Source: Octadecabacter ascidiaceicola (GTDB taxonomy: Bacteria > Pseudomonadota > Alphaproteobacteria > Rhodobacterales > Rhodobacteraceae). Taken from it: a DNA stretch of 64,000 nt. A program made the translations under genes and the position numbers. The notes beneath the pieces were generated by a model. The model worked only from the letters and a program-made list of their open reading frames with translations, was not told the DNA's origin and did no database searches. This document shows, in pieces, positions 1-9,387 of this stretch (position 1 is its first letter; every line of letters starts with the position of its first letter). The stretch lies in the NCBI RefSeq assembly GCF_900185015.1, contig NZ_FXYD01000001.1, positions 248,001 to 312,000 on the forward strand. Reading direction: 5' to 3'.

Positions 1-36
1 ACACGCCTCTGGACAACGATTAAGTCCGGCCAGTAA
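1..36 (+). CDS. 3' end of a periplasmic polyamine-type binding protein (partial)
   Basis: The first 36 bases read as an open frame, TRLWTTIKSGQ, closed by TAA at 34-36. The ending resembles the C-terminus of PotD/PotF substrate-binding proteins. The next three genes on the same strand are the ATPase and two permeases of a polyamine-type ABC transporter, so a binding protein is expected here. Only eleven residues are visible, so the assignment rests mostly on context. A hairpin follows directly, as often seen between a highly expressed binding-protein gene and its transporter genes. Confidence 0.5.
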   Translation, partial: TRLWTTIKSGQ

Positions 37-45
37 GTGATTGAA

Positions 46-71
46 CCCTCGCGCTTTTTCTGGCGCGGGGG
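46..71 (+). terminator. Intercistronic hairpin after the binding-protein gene
   Basis: CCCTCGCGC (46-54) pairs with GCGCGGGGG (63-71) through nine positions with one G-U wobble, around an 8-base loop. It is followed by a mixed C/T stretch rather than a clean T-run. It may be a leaky terminator or an RNA-stabilising hairpin that lowers expression of the downstream transporter genes relative to the binding protein. Confidence 0.55.
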
Positions 72-95
72 CTTCCCTTTTTCAAAGGATAGATG

Positions 96-1229
96 ATGGC
101 GCAACCCAACACGAATGTGGTCTTTGCCCCTTGGGACGATCCTGCAGCAAAACCGATTATCCAGTTTAAGAATGTGACCAAGCGGTTTGGCGAATTCACA
201 GCCATCGACAATCTGACACTCGATATTTACCCGCAGGAATTCTTCGCGCTGCTCGGTCCGTCTGGATGTGGTAAAACCACGCTGATGCGGATGCTCGGCG
301 GGTTTGAAAGCCCCACAGAAGGTCAAATTCTTCTCGATGGGGTTGATATTGGGCCCGTCCCCCCGAACGAGCGCCCTGTGAACATGATGTTCCAGTCCTA
401 CGCTCTGTTTCCGCACCTGTCTGTTTGGGACAATATCGCGTTCGGGCTGAAACGGTCGAACATGCCCAAAGACCAGATCGGTGACCGTGTTGAAAAGATG
501 TTAAAGCTGACACAGCTGGGCAAGTTTGCGAAACGCAAGCCACACCAGATTTCTGGCGGCCAACGTCAGCGTGTTGCGCTTGCGCGTTCACTGGCCAAGG
601 CGCCAAAGCTGTTACTGCTGGATGAACCCCTGGGCGCGTTGGACAAGAAATTGCGCAATGAAACCCAGTTTGAATTGATGGACATTCAGGAAACCACCGG
701 CACCACCTTCGTGATCGTGACACATGACCAAGAAGAAGCGATGACTGTGGCGTCGCGGGTCGCGATTATGGTTGATGGAAGTCTGGCGCAGGTCTCTACG
801 CCGGACCAAATCTATGAGGCCCCAAATTCCACTTACGTCGCCGACTTCATTGGCGATGTGAACTTGATCGAAGGTAAGGCCGCCGCGGCCAAAGGTGGCA
901 TGGATGTCCATTGGGGGGATCATCAGCCCCCGATCCACATCACCACCGATAAACCCTTGCCCGCCGGCGCACACTGCCATTTCGCGATCCGACCTGAGAA
1001 AGTTTCGATTTCGGCGACTACGCCGAAGGCTGCGAATGTTGTCAAAGGCACGATCCTCGATATTGCCTATCTCGGTAACATTTCAACTTACCATGTTGAG
1101 ATCGCGTCCGGTGTCATCTTCAAGGCGCAAACGACGAATTCGAAGCGTCTGTCGCGCCGAACATTCACTTGGGAAGACGAAGTGTACCTCAGCTGGACAG
1201 ACACTGCTGGTGTCGTGTTGAGCGAATGA
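96..1229 (+). CDS. potG: Polyamine-type ABC transporter ATP-binding protein (PotG-like)
   Basis: ATPase that energises uptake through the two permeases encoded next; the substrate is probably putrescine or a related polyamine. The protein shows Walker A GPSGCGKTT, the ABC signature ISGGQRQRVALARS, Walker B LLLLDEPLGALD and the switch histidine in THDQEE. A C-terminal TOBE-like region of about 100 residues follows. The 377-residue length fits PotG/PotA. Two ATGs lie at 93 and 96; the AAGGA at 85-89 is better spaced for the one at 96. Its stop overlaps the next start as ATGA, indicating translational coupling. The family is certain; the substrate is inferred from similarity to PotG and could be another cation-like compound. 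Confidence 0.88.
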   Translation: MAQPNTNVVFAPWDDPAAKPIIQFKNVTKRFGEFTAIDNLTLDIYPQEFFALLGPSGCGKTTLMRMLGGFESPTEGQILLDGVDIGPVPPNERPVNMMFQSYALFPHLSVWDNIAFGLKRSNMPKDQIGDRVEKMLKLTQLGKFAKRKPHQISGGQRQRVALARSLAKAPKLLLLDEPLGALDKKLRNETQFELMDIQETTGTTFVIVTHDQEEAMTVASRVAIMVDGSLAQVSTPDQIYEAPNSTYVADFIGDVNLIEGKAAAAKGGMDVHWGDHQPPIHITTDKPLPAGAHCHFAIRPEKVSISATTPKAANVVKGTILDIAYLGNISTYHVEIASGVIFKAQTTNSKRLSRRTFTWEDEVYLSWTDTAGVVLSE

Positions 1230-2323
1230 AATTCGGTCGCACTCTCTTAGTTGCCATACCCTATACATGGCTGTTGGTTTTCTTCCTGATCCCGTTCGGG
1301 ATTGTGCTGAAAATTTCCTTCTCTGACATCGCGCTGGCCATTCCGCCTTATACGCCAACGTTGAAGGATGGGTTCTGGCAAATGCTGTCGGGACTGGACC
1401 TTGAGAACTACGCCTTCATCGGTGCTGGCGCGGTATTCGCTGTGTTCGCGGTTTTGGTGATTTCTGTCGCGATGTTCCAAATTGTCTACCCTAGGGTGCG
1501 ACGCGCTTTAATTCCGGACGCCAGATATGGCGTTTTTGATAGTGCGGCGGCGGCACTGACGACCTTGGCTGTCGCGCTGGTGAATGTGGCGTTGATCGTC
1601 GCACTCGTCAGTTTCCTGTTTCCGGTCCTGAAATCTTTCGTTGATATTCCCGATTTCCTCTACTTCGCGGCCTATCTGTCGTCCCTGAAAATCGCCATTA
1701 TCTCGACGTTTCTTACGCTCCTGATCGGCTACCCGATTGCCTACGGAATGGCGCGCGCCGCAGAGCATTGGCGCCCCACGTTGTTGATGCTGGTGATCCT
1801 GCCGTTCTGGACATCATTCCTGATCCGCGTTTATGCGTGGATCGGCATCCTCAGCACCGAAGGTTACCTTAACCAGCTCTTGCTAAGCATCGGCATTATT
1901 AGTGAGCCGCTGGCAATCCTGAACACACCTGTCGCGGTCTATATCGGCATTGTTTATACCTACCTGCCCTTCATGGTCCTGCCAATCTACGCAGCGCTTG
2001 AGAAAATGGACGACAGCCTTGTGGAAGCCGCCGAAGACCTCGGCTGCACAACCCTTTCAGCCTTTTGGCTCGTCACGGCGCCACTGTCCAAACCGGGCGT
2101 CATTGCGGGCTGTTTCCTTGTGTTCATTCCGACGCTTGGTGAATTCGTTATCCCGTCGCTGCTTGGAGGATCCAACACCGTGATGATCGGTAAGGTTCTG
2201 TGGGAAGAGTTCTTTAACAACCGCGATTGGCCCGTGGCTTCGGCTGTGGCGGTGATCTTACTGTTGATCCTGATCATCCCGATCGTGCTGTTCCAGCGTA
2301 ACCAAGAGGAGGCCGAGCAATGA
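1226..2323 (+). CDS. potH: Polyamine-type ABC transporter permease (PotH-like) with an insertion
   Basis: Inner-membrane permease of the transporter. The C-terminal half matches PotH closely, including the EAA-loop segment SLVEAAEDLGC and the FFNNRDWPVASA ending. The ATG at 1226 overlaps the potG stop (ATGA) and gives a PotH-like N-terminus (MKFGRTLL). The protein has 365 residues. About 75-80 residues (roughly 64-142) lie between the first-loop motif LENYAF and the segment LYFAAYLSSLKIA, where PotH proteins run straight through. This insertion holds two hydrophobic stretches (about 65-87 and 107-133) separated by a basic region, so the membrane topology may differ from standard PotH. The reading frame is intact. 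Confidence 0.87.
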   Translation: MKFGRTLLVAIPYTWLLVFFLIPFGIVLKISFSDIALAIPPYTPTLKDGFWQMLSGLDLENYAFIGAGAVFAVFAVLVISVAMFQIVYPRVRRALIPDARYGVFDSAAAALTTLAVALVNVALIVALVSFLFPVLKSFVDIPDFLYFAAYLSSLKIAIISTFLTLLIGYPIAYGMARAAEHWRPTLLMLVILPFWTSFLIRVYAWIGILSTEGYLNQLLLSIGIISEPLAILNTPVAVYIGIVYTYLPFMVLPIYAALEKMDDSLVEAAEDLGCTTLSAFWLVTAPLSKPGVIAGCFLVFIPTLGEFVIPSLLGGSNTVMIGKVLWEEFFNNRDWPVASAVAVILLLILIIPIVLFQRNQEEAEQ

Positions 2324-3135
2324 GACGGTTTTCCTGGTTCAACGCCACGTCCCTCACATTCGGGTTCGCCTTTCTCTATCTACCGATGTTGATGCTGATC
2401 ATCTACAGCTTCAACGAGTCGCGACTTGTTACTGTTTGGGCGGGTTTTTCCACCAAATGGTACGGCGAGTTGATGCAGAACGAGGCATTTCTTGATGCCG
2501 CGTGGGTCACGATCAAAGTCGCGTTCTGGTCGTCCACTTTGGCCACGATCCTTGGCACAATGGCGGCCTATATCATGGTGCGCGCCGGGCGGTTCCGTGG
2601 GCGCGGGTTGTTTAGTGGCATGATCTATGCACCACTTGTGATGCCCGAAGTTATCACCGGCTTATCGCTGTTACTGTTCTTTATCGCTGTCGATGTTGAC
2701 CGCGGAATCTTGACGATCGTGCTGGCCCACACGACCTTTGCAATGTGCTACGTTTCAGTCGTTGTGACATCGCGGTTGGTCAGTTTTGACAATTCATTGG
2801 AAGAAGCCGCGCTGGACCTTGGGTGTACACCATTTGACGCCTTCCGTTCTGTTACCTTGCCGATCATTATGCCTGCGGTGATATCGGGCTGGTTGCTGGC
2901 GTTTACACTGTCTTTGGATGATCTGGTGATCGCAACGTTCACCTCGGGCCCCTCCTCAACCACGCTGCCGATCAAGATATTCAGCGCCGTGCGCCTTGGA
3001 GTGACGCCAGAAATCAACGCGCTGTCGACAATCATGATCTTACTGGTGACGGTTGGCGTTATCTCGGCTTCGCTCATCTCGCGAAGCTTGGCGATAAAGG
3101 CCAAAGCAGACGAACGCAAAGCCGAACAGCAATAG
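2320..3135 (+). CDS. potI: Polyamine-type ABC transporter permease (PotI-like)
   Basis: Second inner-membrane permease, 271 residues, with about six hydrophobic segments and the EAA-loop SLEEAALDLGCTPFDAF that contacts the ATPase. The start overlaps the previous stop as ATGA. Binding protein, ATPase and two permeases thus form one tightly coupled operon. The gene ends 11 bases before the convergent phoB stop, and I see no strong terminator between them. Family assignment is firm; the polyamine substrate is inferred. Confidence 0.87.
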   Translation: MRRFSWFNATSLTFGFAFLYLPMLMLIIYSFNESRLVTVWAGFSTKWYGELMQNEAFLDAAWVTIKVAFWSSTLATILGTMAAYIMVRAGRFRGRGLFSGMIYAPLVMPEVITGLSLLLFFIAVDVDRGILTIVLAHTTFAMCYVSVVVTSRLVSFDNSLEEAALDLGCTPFDAFRSVTLPIIMPAVISGWLLAFTLSLDDLVIATFTSGPSSTTLPIKIFSAVRLGVTPEINALSTIMILLVTVGVISASLISRSLAIKAKADERKAEQQ

Positions 3136-3146
3136 CGCGTTTCTAG

Positions 3147-3830
3147 CTAACCTAATGCGTAACCGGCGCCGCGCACGGTACGTACCGGGTCCGTGCCACC
3201 ATTGCTCTTAAGGATTTTGCGTAGTCGTCCGATGTGGACGTCCACAGTGCGTGTATCCACATAGTTCTCGCGCCCCCAAACGCGATCCAAAAGCAGATCA
3301 CGGCTCCAGACACGCCCAGGGTTCTCCATAAACATCGCCAGCAGGCGAAATTCTGTTGGGCCGAGCTTTAGTTCAGCGTTATCGCGTGTAACCCGATGGG
3401 TTTCTCCGTCCAATGTGATGTCTTCAAACGTCAGCACCTGCCCCACCGTACTCGGGCGTACGCGGCGCAACTGGGTACGGACACGGGCCATAAGTTCAGC
3501 GACCGTATAGGGTTTCGCAACATAGTCATCCGCACCGGTTTCAAGGCCGCGCACTTTGTCGACCTCTTCTGATCGCGCCGAGAGCATGATGATGGGAATG
3601 TTGCGGGTTTCTGTACGCGACTTGAGCTGTCGGCAGACCTCGATACCGGACACATGTGGCAGCATCCAATCCAGCACGATCATGTCTGGCGCATCTTCGC
3701 TCACAGCCAACAGCCCCTGTTCACCATCTGATGCTGAGCTGACGCGGTAGCCTTCGGCGCTCAGATTATAACTGAGGACTTCACGCTGGGCGAGCTCGTC
3801 TTCAATAATGAGGATATGGGGTTGAGACAT
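3147..3830 (-). CDS. phoB: Phosphate regulon response regulator PhoB
   Basis: OmpR/PhoB-type regulator of 227 residues. The receiver domain (about 1-120) has the phospho-acceptor Asp54 in LDWMLP and the conserved KPY near residue 105. A winged-helix DNA-binding domain follows (about 130-227; motif TRTVDVHIGRLRKIL). It is the last gene of the phoR-pstSCAB-phoU-phoB block and starts 3 bases after the phoU stop. When phosphorylated by PhoR under phosphate limitation it should bind Pho boxes such as those seen upstream of pstS. Confidence 0.95.
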   Translation of the reverse strand: MSQPHILIIEDELAQREVLSYNLSAEGYRVSSASDGEQGLLAVSEDAPDMIVLDWMLPHVSGIEVCRQLKSRTETRNIPIIMLSARSEEVDKVRGLETGADDYVAKPYTVAELMARVRTQLRRVRPSTVGQVLTFEDITLDGETHRVTRDNAELKLGPTEFRLLAMFMENPGRVWSRDLLLDRVWGRENYVDTRTVDVHIGRLRKILKSNGGTDPVRTVRGAGYALG

Positions 3831-3833
3831 GGG

Positions 3834-4538
3834 TTAGATTTCTTGTGCTGCGATTGTGCTGCTCATCTTCGGGCGGTCTTCCTCAGGCATTTCACCCGTG
3901 ACCATATAGATGATCTGTTCGGCCATGTTGGTGACCAGGTCGCCCATACGTTCAACATTCTTGGCGATGAAATGCATGTGCATACAGGCGGAAATGTTGC
4001 GAGGGTCTTCCATCATGAAGGTTAGGAATTCGCGAAACAGTGCATTATACATCTGGTCAATGTCCAGATCGCGCTGACGCACGCTTTCAGCCAGTTCAAC
4101 GTCATTGCGCACATAGGCATCCAGCGCATCGCCCAGCATGGATTGCACTTCTTTGGACATCCGACGTAGGGCGGCGTCAGCACCGCTGATCGGTTTCATA
4201 TCAGCAAGGATAGGTGTGCGTTTCGCGATGTTCTTAGCGTAATCTCCGACACGCTCTAGCGATGCGGACAGTTTCAGAACAGACAGTAAAGTGCGCAAAT
4301 CCTTGGACACAGGCGCGCGCAGCGCGATGGTGCGTGCGGCGGCTTCGTTGATCTGTTCTTCTAGGGCATCAATCGCTTTATCGCCTTTGCGCACCACCTC
4401 GGCACGATCAATATCGCGCACCTCAAGCGCCTTGGCGCATTCAAGGATTGCATGTTCAACCATGCCGCCCATTTTCATGATAAGCGATTGAATTTCTTCA
4501 AGATCGCGGTCGTATGCAGATGAAATATGTTCGTTCAT
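3834..4538 (-). CDS. phoU: Phosphate signalling protein PhoU
   Basis: Cytoplasmic negative regulator linking the Pst transporter to PhoR. At 234 residues it has the usual two-repeat helical layout; each half shows the E-x-x-x-D metal-binding pattern (for example RVGDYAKNIAKR and RMGDLVTNMAEQ). It lies 10 bases after pstB and 3 bases before phoB in the same transcription unit. Length and position are standard. Confidence 0.95.
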   Translation of the reverse strand: MNEHISSAYDRDLEEIQSLIMKMGGMVEHAILECAKALEVRDIDRAEVVRKGDKAIDALEEQINEAAARTIALRAPVSKDLRTLLSVLKLSASLERVGDYAKNIAKRTPILADMKPISGADAALRRMSKEVQSMLGDALDAYVRNDVELAESVRQRDLDIDQMYNALFREFLTFMMEDPRNISACMHMHFIAKNVERMGDLVTNMAEQIIYMVTGEMPEEDRPKMSSTIAAQEI

Positions 4539-4548
4539 GTCGCTCTCC

Positions 4549-5310
4549 TTACCCGATCCGACCAGAGATATAGCTCTCTGTGCGGGGGTCTTCGGGGTTG
4601 GTGAAAATTTTGTCCGTTTCGTCGAATTCTACCAGATTACCAAGGTGGAAGAAGGCGGTTTTCTGGCTGACACGGGCGGCTTGCTGCATGGAGTGGGTCA
4701 CGATGACCACGCTGAAGCTTTGGCGCAGCTCATCAATCAGTTCTTCGACTTGGGCGGTTGCGATTGGGTCAAGCGCCGAACAGGGTTCGTCCATCAGCAA
4801 GACTTCTGGGGCCGTAGCAATCGCGCGCGCGATACACAGACGTTGTTGTTGGCCACCAGACAAGCCTGTCCCCGGCGCGTGCAACCGATCCTTGGCCTCG
4901 GTCCAAAGCGCGGCTTTGCGCAAGGATTTTTCAACGATCTCGTCCAGCTCGATTTTGTTGCGTGCCAGCCCGTGGATTTTTGGGCCGTAAGCTACGTTAT
5001 CATAGATGGATTTTGGGAACGGGTTTGGTTTCTGGAACACCATCCCGACCTTGGCGCGTAGCTGCACAGGGTCGACGGACGGATCGTAGATGTCTTCACC
5101 ATCTAGCAGAATGTCCCCCTCAACGCGGCAGATATCGATCGTGTCGTTCATCCGGTTCAGGCAACGCAGGAACGTGGATTTGCCGCAACCAGACGGGCCA
5201 ATGAAGGCCGTCACGGTCTTGTCTTCGATGTCGACATTCACGTCCTTGATGGCGTGGTTATCACCATAATAGACCTGCACGTCTTTGGCAGAGATTTTAT
5301 AGTCGGTCAT
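4549..5310 (-). CDS. pstB: Phosphate ABC transporter ATP-binding protein PstB
   Basis: ATPase of the high-affinity phosphate transporter. Motifs: Walker [10 protein letters not shown], signature [14 protein letters not shown], Walker [13 protein letters not shown], and the H-loop in [11 protein letters not shown] take the ATG at 5310 (MTDYKIS, 253 residues) because AAGGAC lies about ten bases upstream. A further in-frame ATG at 5328 would add six residues but has no ribosome-binding site. Between pstA and phoU on the same strand. Confidence 0.95.
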   Translation of the reverse strand: MTDYKISAKDVQVYYGDNHAIKDVNVDIEDKTVTAFIGPSGCGKSTFLRCLNRMNDTIDICRVEGDILLDGEDIYDPSVDPVQLRAKVGMVFQKPNPFPKSIYDNVAYGPKIHGLARNKIELDEIVEKSLRKAALWTEAKDRLHAPGTGLSGGQQQRLCIARAIATAPEVLLMDEPCSALDPIATAQVEELIDELRQSFSVVIVTHSMQQAARVSQKTAFFHLGNLVEFDETDKIFTNPEDPRTESYISGRIG

Positions 5311-5332
5311 TAAGCTTGTGTCCTTCATTTCG

Positions 5333-6640
5333 CTACCAGCGACGTTCGAATTTTTTGCGCAAGAAGATGGCGATGGCGTTCATCAAAAGGAGGAACACCA
5401 GCAGTACGATAATCCCACCCCATGCTTTTTCATAAAAGCCCACGTCAGCGCGTGCAGCCCATGTGTAAATTTGTGCCGGCATCGCCGAGTTAGGGTCCAT
5501 AAAGCCGGACACCACGCCATCAGGGTATTCGCGAGCCACAAACCCGACCATCCCGATCAGCAACAGCGGTGCGGTTTCACCCAAGGCCTGCGCGAGGCCG
5601 ATGATGGTTCCGGTCAAGATACCGGGCATCGAGAGGGGCAACACGTGGTGGAACACCGATTGCATCTTGGATGCGCCAATCCCCAGTGCCGCATCGCGAA
5701 TGGAGGGCGGCACAGATTTCAAAGATGCGCGTGTGGAAATGATGATCGTCGGCAATGTCATCAGTGTCAGAACCAAGCCGCCAACCAATGGCGCGGATTG
5801 CGGCAGGTGCATGAACTGGATGAAAACGGACAAGCCCAAGATACCAAACACAATGGACGGCACCGCGGCGAGGTTTGAGATGTTCACCTCAACCAAGTCG
5901 GTGAAACGGTTCTTTGGCGCGAATTCTTCAAGGTAGATCGACGCGGCAACCCCAATCGGCAGGCTGAGGAACAAGACCACCAGCATCATAAAGAAAGACC
6001 CGATAACCGAGGCCCCGATCCCAGCTCCACCCGGGTTATCCACGCCGGAATCTGTACCCGTCAGGAAGGCCCAGTTAAAGCGCCCTGTCATAAGGCCTGC
6101 ATCGCGCAGCACGTCAACGATATCGAGGTCGGTTTTCTCTAAGAAACGGCTGTCGACCAAAGTGTCGCGCGTTACACGTCCGCGAAAGTAGCCTTCGACC
6201 CGTGAAGACAGCTGAAGTTGAAAGACTGTCGGTTGGCCGATGTCGCTTAGGTTTTCGCGGTAATGGGCACGAATATCGCCACCGACTTTACCAAGCAGCC
6301 GTTCTAACGCGTCAGCATCATAATTTACGTCAATGCCGTTGGCTTCTAGTTGGTCAGAGAAGTTATCGATAAAGATGTCTCGGTAAACAGCCGTCTTCAA
6401 AAGCTGGCTTTCGGCGTCGTCAAATTGTTCTTGGCTTAGCGTCACTTCCAGCTTCATCACGTATTGCGTGAAGGCTGGAAGGCCGGACTTCAAGATCGTG
6501 AAGGTCAACGCGGCCAAGAAAAGCCCGCCAATCGCAATCGCGGCAATCCCATAGGCGCGGAACCGTTTTTCGGCGGCATTGCGTTTCTTGGTGCGCGGGT
6601 CTTGCACCTTCATCGACGTGAATTTGGGTGTGTCAGTCAT
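5333..6640 (-). CDS. pstA: Phosphate ABC transporter permease PstA
   Basis: Inner-membrane permease. The start is the ATG at 6640 (MTDTPKF), which overlaps the pstC stop as TAATG, giving 435 residues. This is longer than the enteric PstA of about 300 because of an N-terminal extension of roughly 180 residues with one membrane segment and a soluble stretch, of the kind called DUF3333 in proteobacterial PstA. The C-terminal part is the BPD permease domain, with the EAA-like loop [15 protein letters not shown]. An upstream in-frame ATG at 6697 lies inside pstC and is unlikely. Confidence 0.94.
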   Translation of the reverse strand: MTDTPKFTSMKVQDPRTKKRNAAEKRFRAYGIAAIAIGGLFLAALTFTILKSGLPAFTQYVMKLEVTLSQEQFDDAESQLLKTAVYRDIFIDNFSDQLEANGIDVNYDADALERLLGKVGGDIRAHYRENLSDIGQPTVFQLQLSSRVEGYFRGRVTRDTLVDSRFLEKTDLDIVDVLRDAGLMTGRFNWAFLTGTDSGVDNPGGAGIGASVIGSFFMMLVVLFLSLPIGVAASIYLEEFAPKNRFTDLVEVNISNLAAVPSIVFGILGLSVFIQFMHLPQSAPLVGGLVLTLMTLPTIIISTRASLKSVPPSIRDAALGIGASKMQSVFHHVLPLSMPGILTGTIIGLAQALGETAPLLLIGMVGFVAREYPDGVVSGFMDPNSAMPAQIYTWAARADVGFYEKAWGGIIVLLVFLLLMNAIAIFLRKKFERRW

Positions 6641-8121
6641 TAGTCGTACTGCTCCCGATATTTGCGCACGATATAAAGCGCGAAGACGTTCAAACACAGG
6701 GTGATGATGAACAGTGTCATCCCCAGCGCGAAGGCCACCATCGTTTCTGGGCTGTTAAATTCGCCATCACCTGTCAGCTGGCTGACGATTTTGGCAGTTA
6801 CGGTTGTCATGGCCTCAAATGGGTTAAGCGACAGGCTCGCCGCGGCCCCTGCCCCTAGAACCACGATCATGGTCTCGCCAATCGCGCGGGAGGCGGCCAG
6901 AAGGATCGCGCCAACGATGCCGGGCAAGGCCGCAGGCAAGATCACTTGGCGGATGGTTTCAGATTGCGTGGCTCCAAGTCCGTAAGACCCATCGCGCATG
7001 GCCTGTGGCACCGCGTTGATGATGTCGTCAGACAGGGATGATACAAACGGGATCAACATGATGCCCATGACGGAGCCCGCGGTGATCGCCGCAGTCCCGC
7101 CTGACATCCAGTTCACGCCAAAGAAGCCACCGTTGCCAAAGGCGCTGACTAACAGCGGCCCGACTGTTAGCAGTGCAAACAGCCCGTAAACGATTGTTGG
7201 AATACCCGCGAGGATTTCCAACATCGGTTTAGCCACGGCGCGCACGCGGTCAGACGCGTATTCTGACAGGTAGATCGCGGAAAACAGGCCCAGTGGGACG
7301 GCAACGATCAACGAGATGATAGAGATATACATCGTGCCCCAAATCAGAGGCAGGAAGCCAAGGTCGGATGCACCACCGCGTCCTGAAAAGCTCGGCTCCC
7401 AACGGGTGCCAAAGAAGAAATCTGCCGCCGGAAAGGCGTCAAAGAAATTAATGGTGTTGAAGATCAGGCTGAGGACAATGCCCACCGTTGTCAGTACAGC
7501 AACGGTCGCTGCGCCGAACAGCAGGATCAAAACGCCGCGTTCAACAACATTGCGTGCGCGGAAGTTTTTATCGGTGCGCTGCATCGCAAAAACAAAACCG
7601 GCAAGCGCAAGGGCTAGGACTGCAATTCCCCGCCAAAAGTTTCCGGTTTTGCTTAGCGAACGGTAGCGTTTTGCGCCGTCCAGTGTTTGCTGGGTCACGT
7701 CCGATCCAACAGCGACGCCAACATCCGCCAGCAATTCACGTACATTCGTGCTCTCCGCGTCCAAGGATGCAATGGCGTCATCGCTTACCAAGCCTTGGTC
7801 GACAACAACGTCCAATCCATTTGCTACGCGGCGCATGTCTTGAATAATAAGGGAACTCGATGCCCCTTCTGCAAGGTCTTGATCGGAAAACAAGCTGGCG
7901 ACGGATTGGTTGATTAAAAGCGGCTGCGCGATCAGCCAGACCACGAGCAATGTCGCAGATGGAACCAAGATGCTCAGGGCGACGTTCTGACCGTAATATC
8001 CTTTTAGGGAATGAAGCAGACGCTGGTCGCCACTTGCAGAACTCAGCGCGCGGCGTGTCCCCATCATGTATCCGATGGCACACAGAGCAAGAACCAAACC
8101 GATGGTTAGCATTAATGTCAT
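6640..8121 (-). CDS. pstC: Phosphate ABC transporter permease PstC
   Basis: Inner-membrane permease partner of PstA. The chosen ATG at 8121 (MTLMLTIG) gives 493 residues; a TTG at 8145 is in frame but less likely. Like PstA it has a long N-terminal extension (about 200 residues, several hydrophobic segments) before the permease core, which carries the EAA-type loop AMRDGSYGLGATQSE. The extended form is known in alphaproteobacterial Pst systems. It lies about 95 bases after pstS, a gap that contains a hairpin. Confidence 0.94.
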   Translation of the reverse strand: MTLMLTIGLVLALCAIGYMMGTRRALSSASGDQRLLHSLKGYYGQNVALSILVPSATLLVVWLIAQPLLINQSVASLFSDQDLAEGASSSLIIQDMRRVANGLDVVVDQGLVSDDAIASLDAESTNVRELLADVGVAVGSDVTQQTLDGAKRYRSLSKTGNFWRGIAVLALALAGFVFAMQRTDKNFRARNVVERGVLILLFGAATVAVLTTVGIVLSLIFNTINFFDAFPAADFFFGTRWEPSFSGRGGASDLGFLPLIWGTMYISIISLIVAVPLGLFSAIYLSEYASDRVRAVAKPMLEILAGIPTIVYGLFALLTVGPLLVSAFGNGGFFGVNWMSGGTAAITAGSVMGIMLIPFVSSLSDDIINAVPQAMRDGSYGLGATQSETIRQVILPAALPGIVGAILLAASRAIGETMIVVLGAGAAASLSLNPFEAMTTVTAKIVSQLTGDGEFNSPETMVAFALGMTLFIITLCLNVFALYIVRKYREQYD

Positions 8122-8173
8122 TCCGGTTCTGCCCCCAAGCAGCAAGCGTGGCCATGTGGCCCCAATAATTGTT

Positions 8174-8198
8174 CAGGCGGCCTGATGTGGGCCACCTG
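8174..8198 (-). terminator. Hairpin between pstS and pstC
   Basis: Read on the minus strand, CAGGTGGCC pairs with GGCCGCCTG over nine positions with one wobble and a 7-base loop. No T-run follows. It lies between the pstS stop and the pstC start and probably acts as a partial terminator or a 3'-end stabiliser, giving more PstS than transporter. Confidence 0.55.
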
Positions 8199-8215
8199 AG
8201 TTTGCAAAAGACGCC

Positions 8216-9253
8216 TTAGTTAACGTCCAGTGTTTCTTCCGCTTCAACAGTTGCCTGCGTCGCAGCAAGCTCTGGATCAGATACCAGACCGTACTGTGCA
8301 AGTGGGCCATCAGGGCCGGCAATTTCGTCAGCGATAAAGAACTGAGCGAATTCTTTCACACCAGGGATCACACCGATGTGCGCCTGTTTGATGAAGAAAA
8401 ACAATGGGCGGGACACGGGGTAGTCGCCTGCTGCGATTGTTTCAGTGGTTGGCTCAACGCCGCCCATTGTCGCAACTTTCAGAACGTCTGTGTTGTTCTC
8501 GTAGAACGCCAGACCAAAGATGCCGATACCGTTCGGGTTCGCATCGATACGGGCCAGTGTTTCGGTGTAGTCACCGTCGATGTCGACTGTGATACCGTTG
8601 CCGCGCACTTCGATGCAGGCGTCTTCTGCGTCATCTTCGGACATGCCGCCCGCGATCATTGCTTCCATCGCGCCAGTTTCTTCACAACCCGCCAACAGAA
8701 CCTTATCTTCGAACACTTCACGTGTGCCGTGCTTTGTGCCCGGAATGAACGCCACGATATCAGCCGCTGGCAGATCAGCGTTGAAATCGGACCACTGTGT
8801 GTGCGGGTTGGCAACAACGTCGCCGTCTACCAGAACTGTCGCGCCGAGTGCGTTGAAGATGTCGGCTGGTTCGAAAGCTGTGAACGCAGGGCCGTCGATT
8901 TGAGATGCAAATACGATGCCGTCATAACCGATGCGGACTTCGATGATGTCTGTCACGCCGTTCTCTAAGCACAGCTCAATGTCGCTGTCGCGGATCGGGC
9001 GGGAAGAGTTTGCGATGTCGATGGTGTTTTCGCCAACGCCTTCGCAGAAGCGCTTGAGGCCAGCAGAAGAACCGCCGGATTCAACAACCGGTGTTGGGAA
9101 ATCTGTGTTGTCGCCGAAGGCTTCGGCAACGATGGAGGCATATGGCAGCACTGTGGAAGATCCAGCGATCTGGACGTTTTCACGTGCTGTTGCGGATGTT
9201 GCGGAAATCGCAGCGATTGCGAGCGTCGAGGCAGTCAATTTGAGAACGGACAT
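8216..9253 (-). CDS. pstS: Periplasmic phosphate-binding protein PstS
   Basis: High-affinity phosphate receptor that delivers phosphate to PstCA. The start at 9253 (MSVLKLTAS) is supported by TAGGAG about eight bases upstream and by a signal peptide (about residues 1-23, ending SATA before RENVQ). Phosphate-site motifs include AGSSTVLPY near the mature N-terminus and SGGSSAGLKRF. Length is 345 residues. The gene is preceded by tandem Pho half-sites and followed by a hairpin. Confidence 0.94.
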   Translation of the reverse strand: MSVLKLTASTLAIAAISATSATARENVQIAGSSTVLPYASIVAEAFGDNTDFPTPVVESGGSSAGLKRFCEGVGENTIDIANSSRPIRDSDIELCLENGVTDIIEVRIGYDGIVFASQIDGPAFTAFEPADIFNALGATVLVDGDVVANPHTQWSDFNADLPAADIVAFIPGTKHGTREVFEDKVLLAGCEETGAMEAMIAGGMSEDDAEDACIEVRGNGITVDIDGDYTETLARIDANPNGIGIFGLAFYENNTDVLKVATMGGVEPTTETIAAGDYPVSRPLFFFIKQAHIGVIPGVKEFAQFFIADEIAGPDGPLAQYGLVSDPELAATQATVEAEETLDVN

Positions 9254-9340
9254 TGTAACTCCTACGTTTGTCATCATCTCTCGCCCATCGCGAACCGAGG
9301 GGCGTTGAAGCACGAGTTAGGGCGAGCTCACAAAGCTTTT

Positions 9341-9369
9341 GTGACGGTAGTGTAAAAGTAATGTGACAG
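9341..9369 (-). promoter_or_regulatory. Tandem Pho boxes upstream of pstS
   Basis: On the minus strand three heptamers recur every 11 bases: CTGTCAC (9369-9363), CTTTTAC (9358-9352) and CCGTCAC (9347-9341), with A/T-rich 4-base spacers ATTA and ACTA. This is the PhoB-box arrangement of CTGTCAY repeats at 11-base spacing. A weaker fourth heptamer, GCTTTGT, follows the spacer AAAA. The site is about 90 bases upstream of the pstS start. Phosphorylated PhoB should recruit polymerase here. Confidence 0.82.
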
Positions 9370-9387
9370 CGCAGACCCGCTGTCGCG

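Noticed and set aside
8122-8145. TTG start for pstC eight codons upstream
   Set aside because: The ATG at 8121 directly begins the hydrophobic N-terminal segment; the added residues (LLGGRTG) look non-native.
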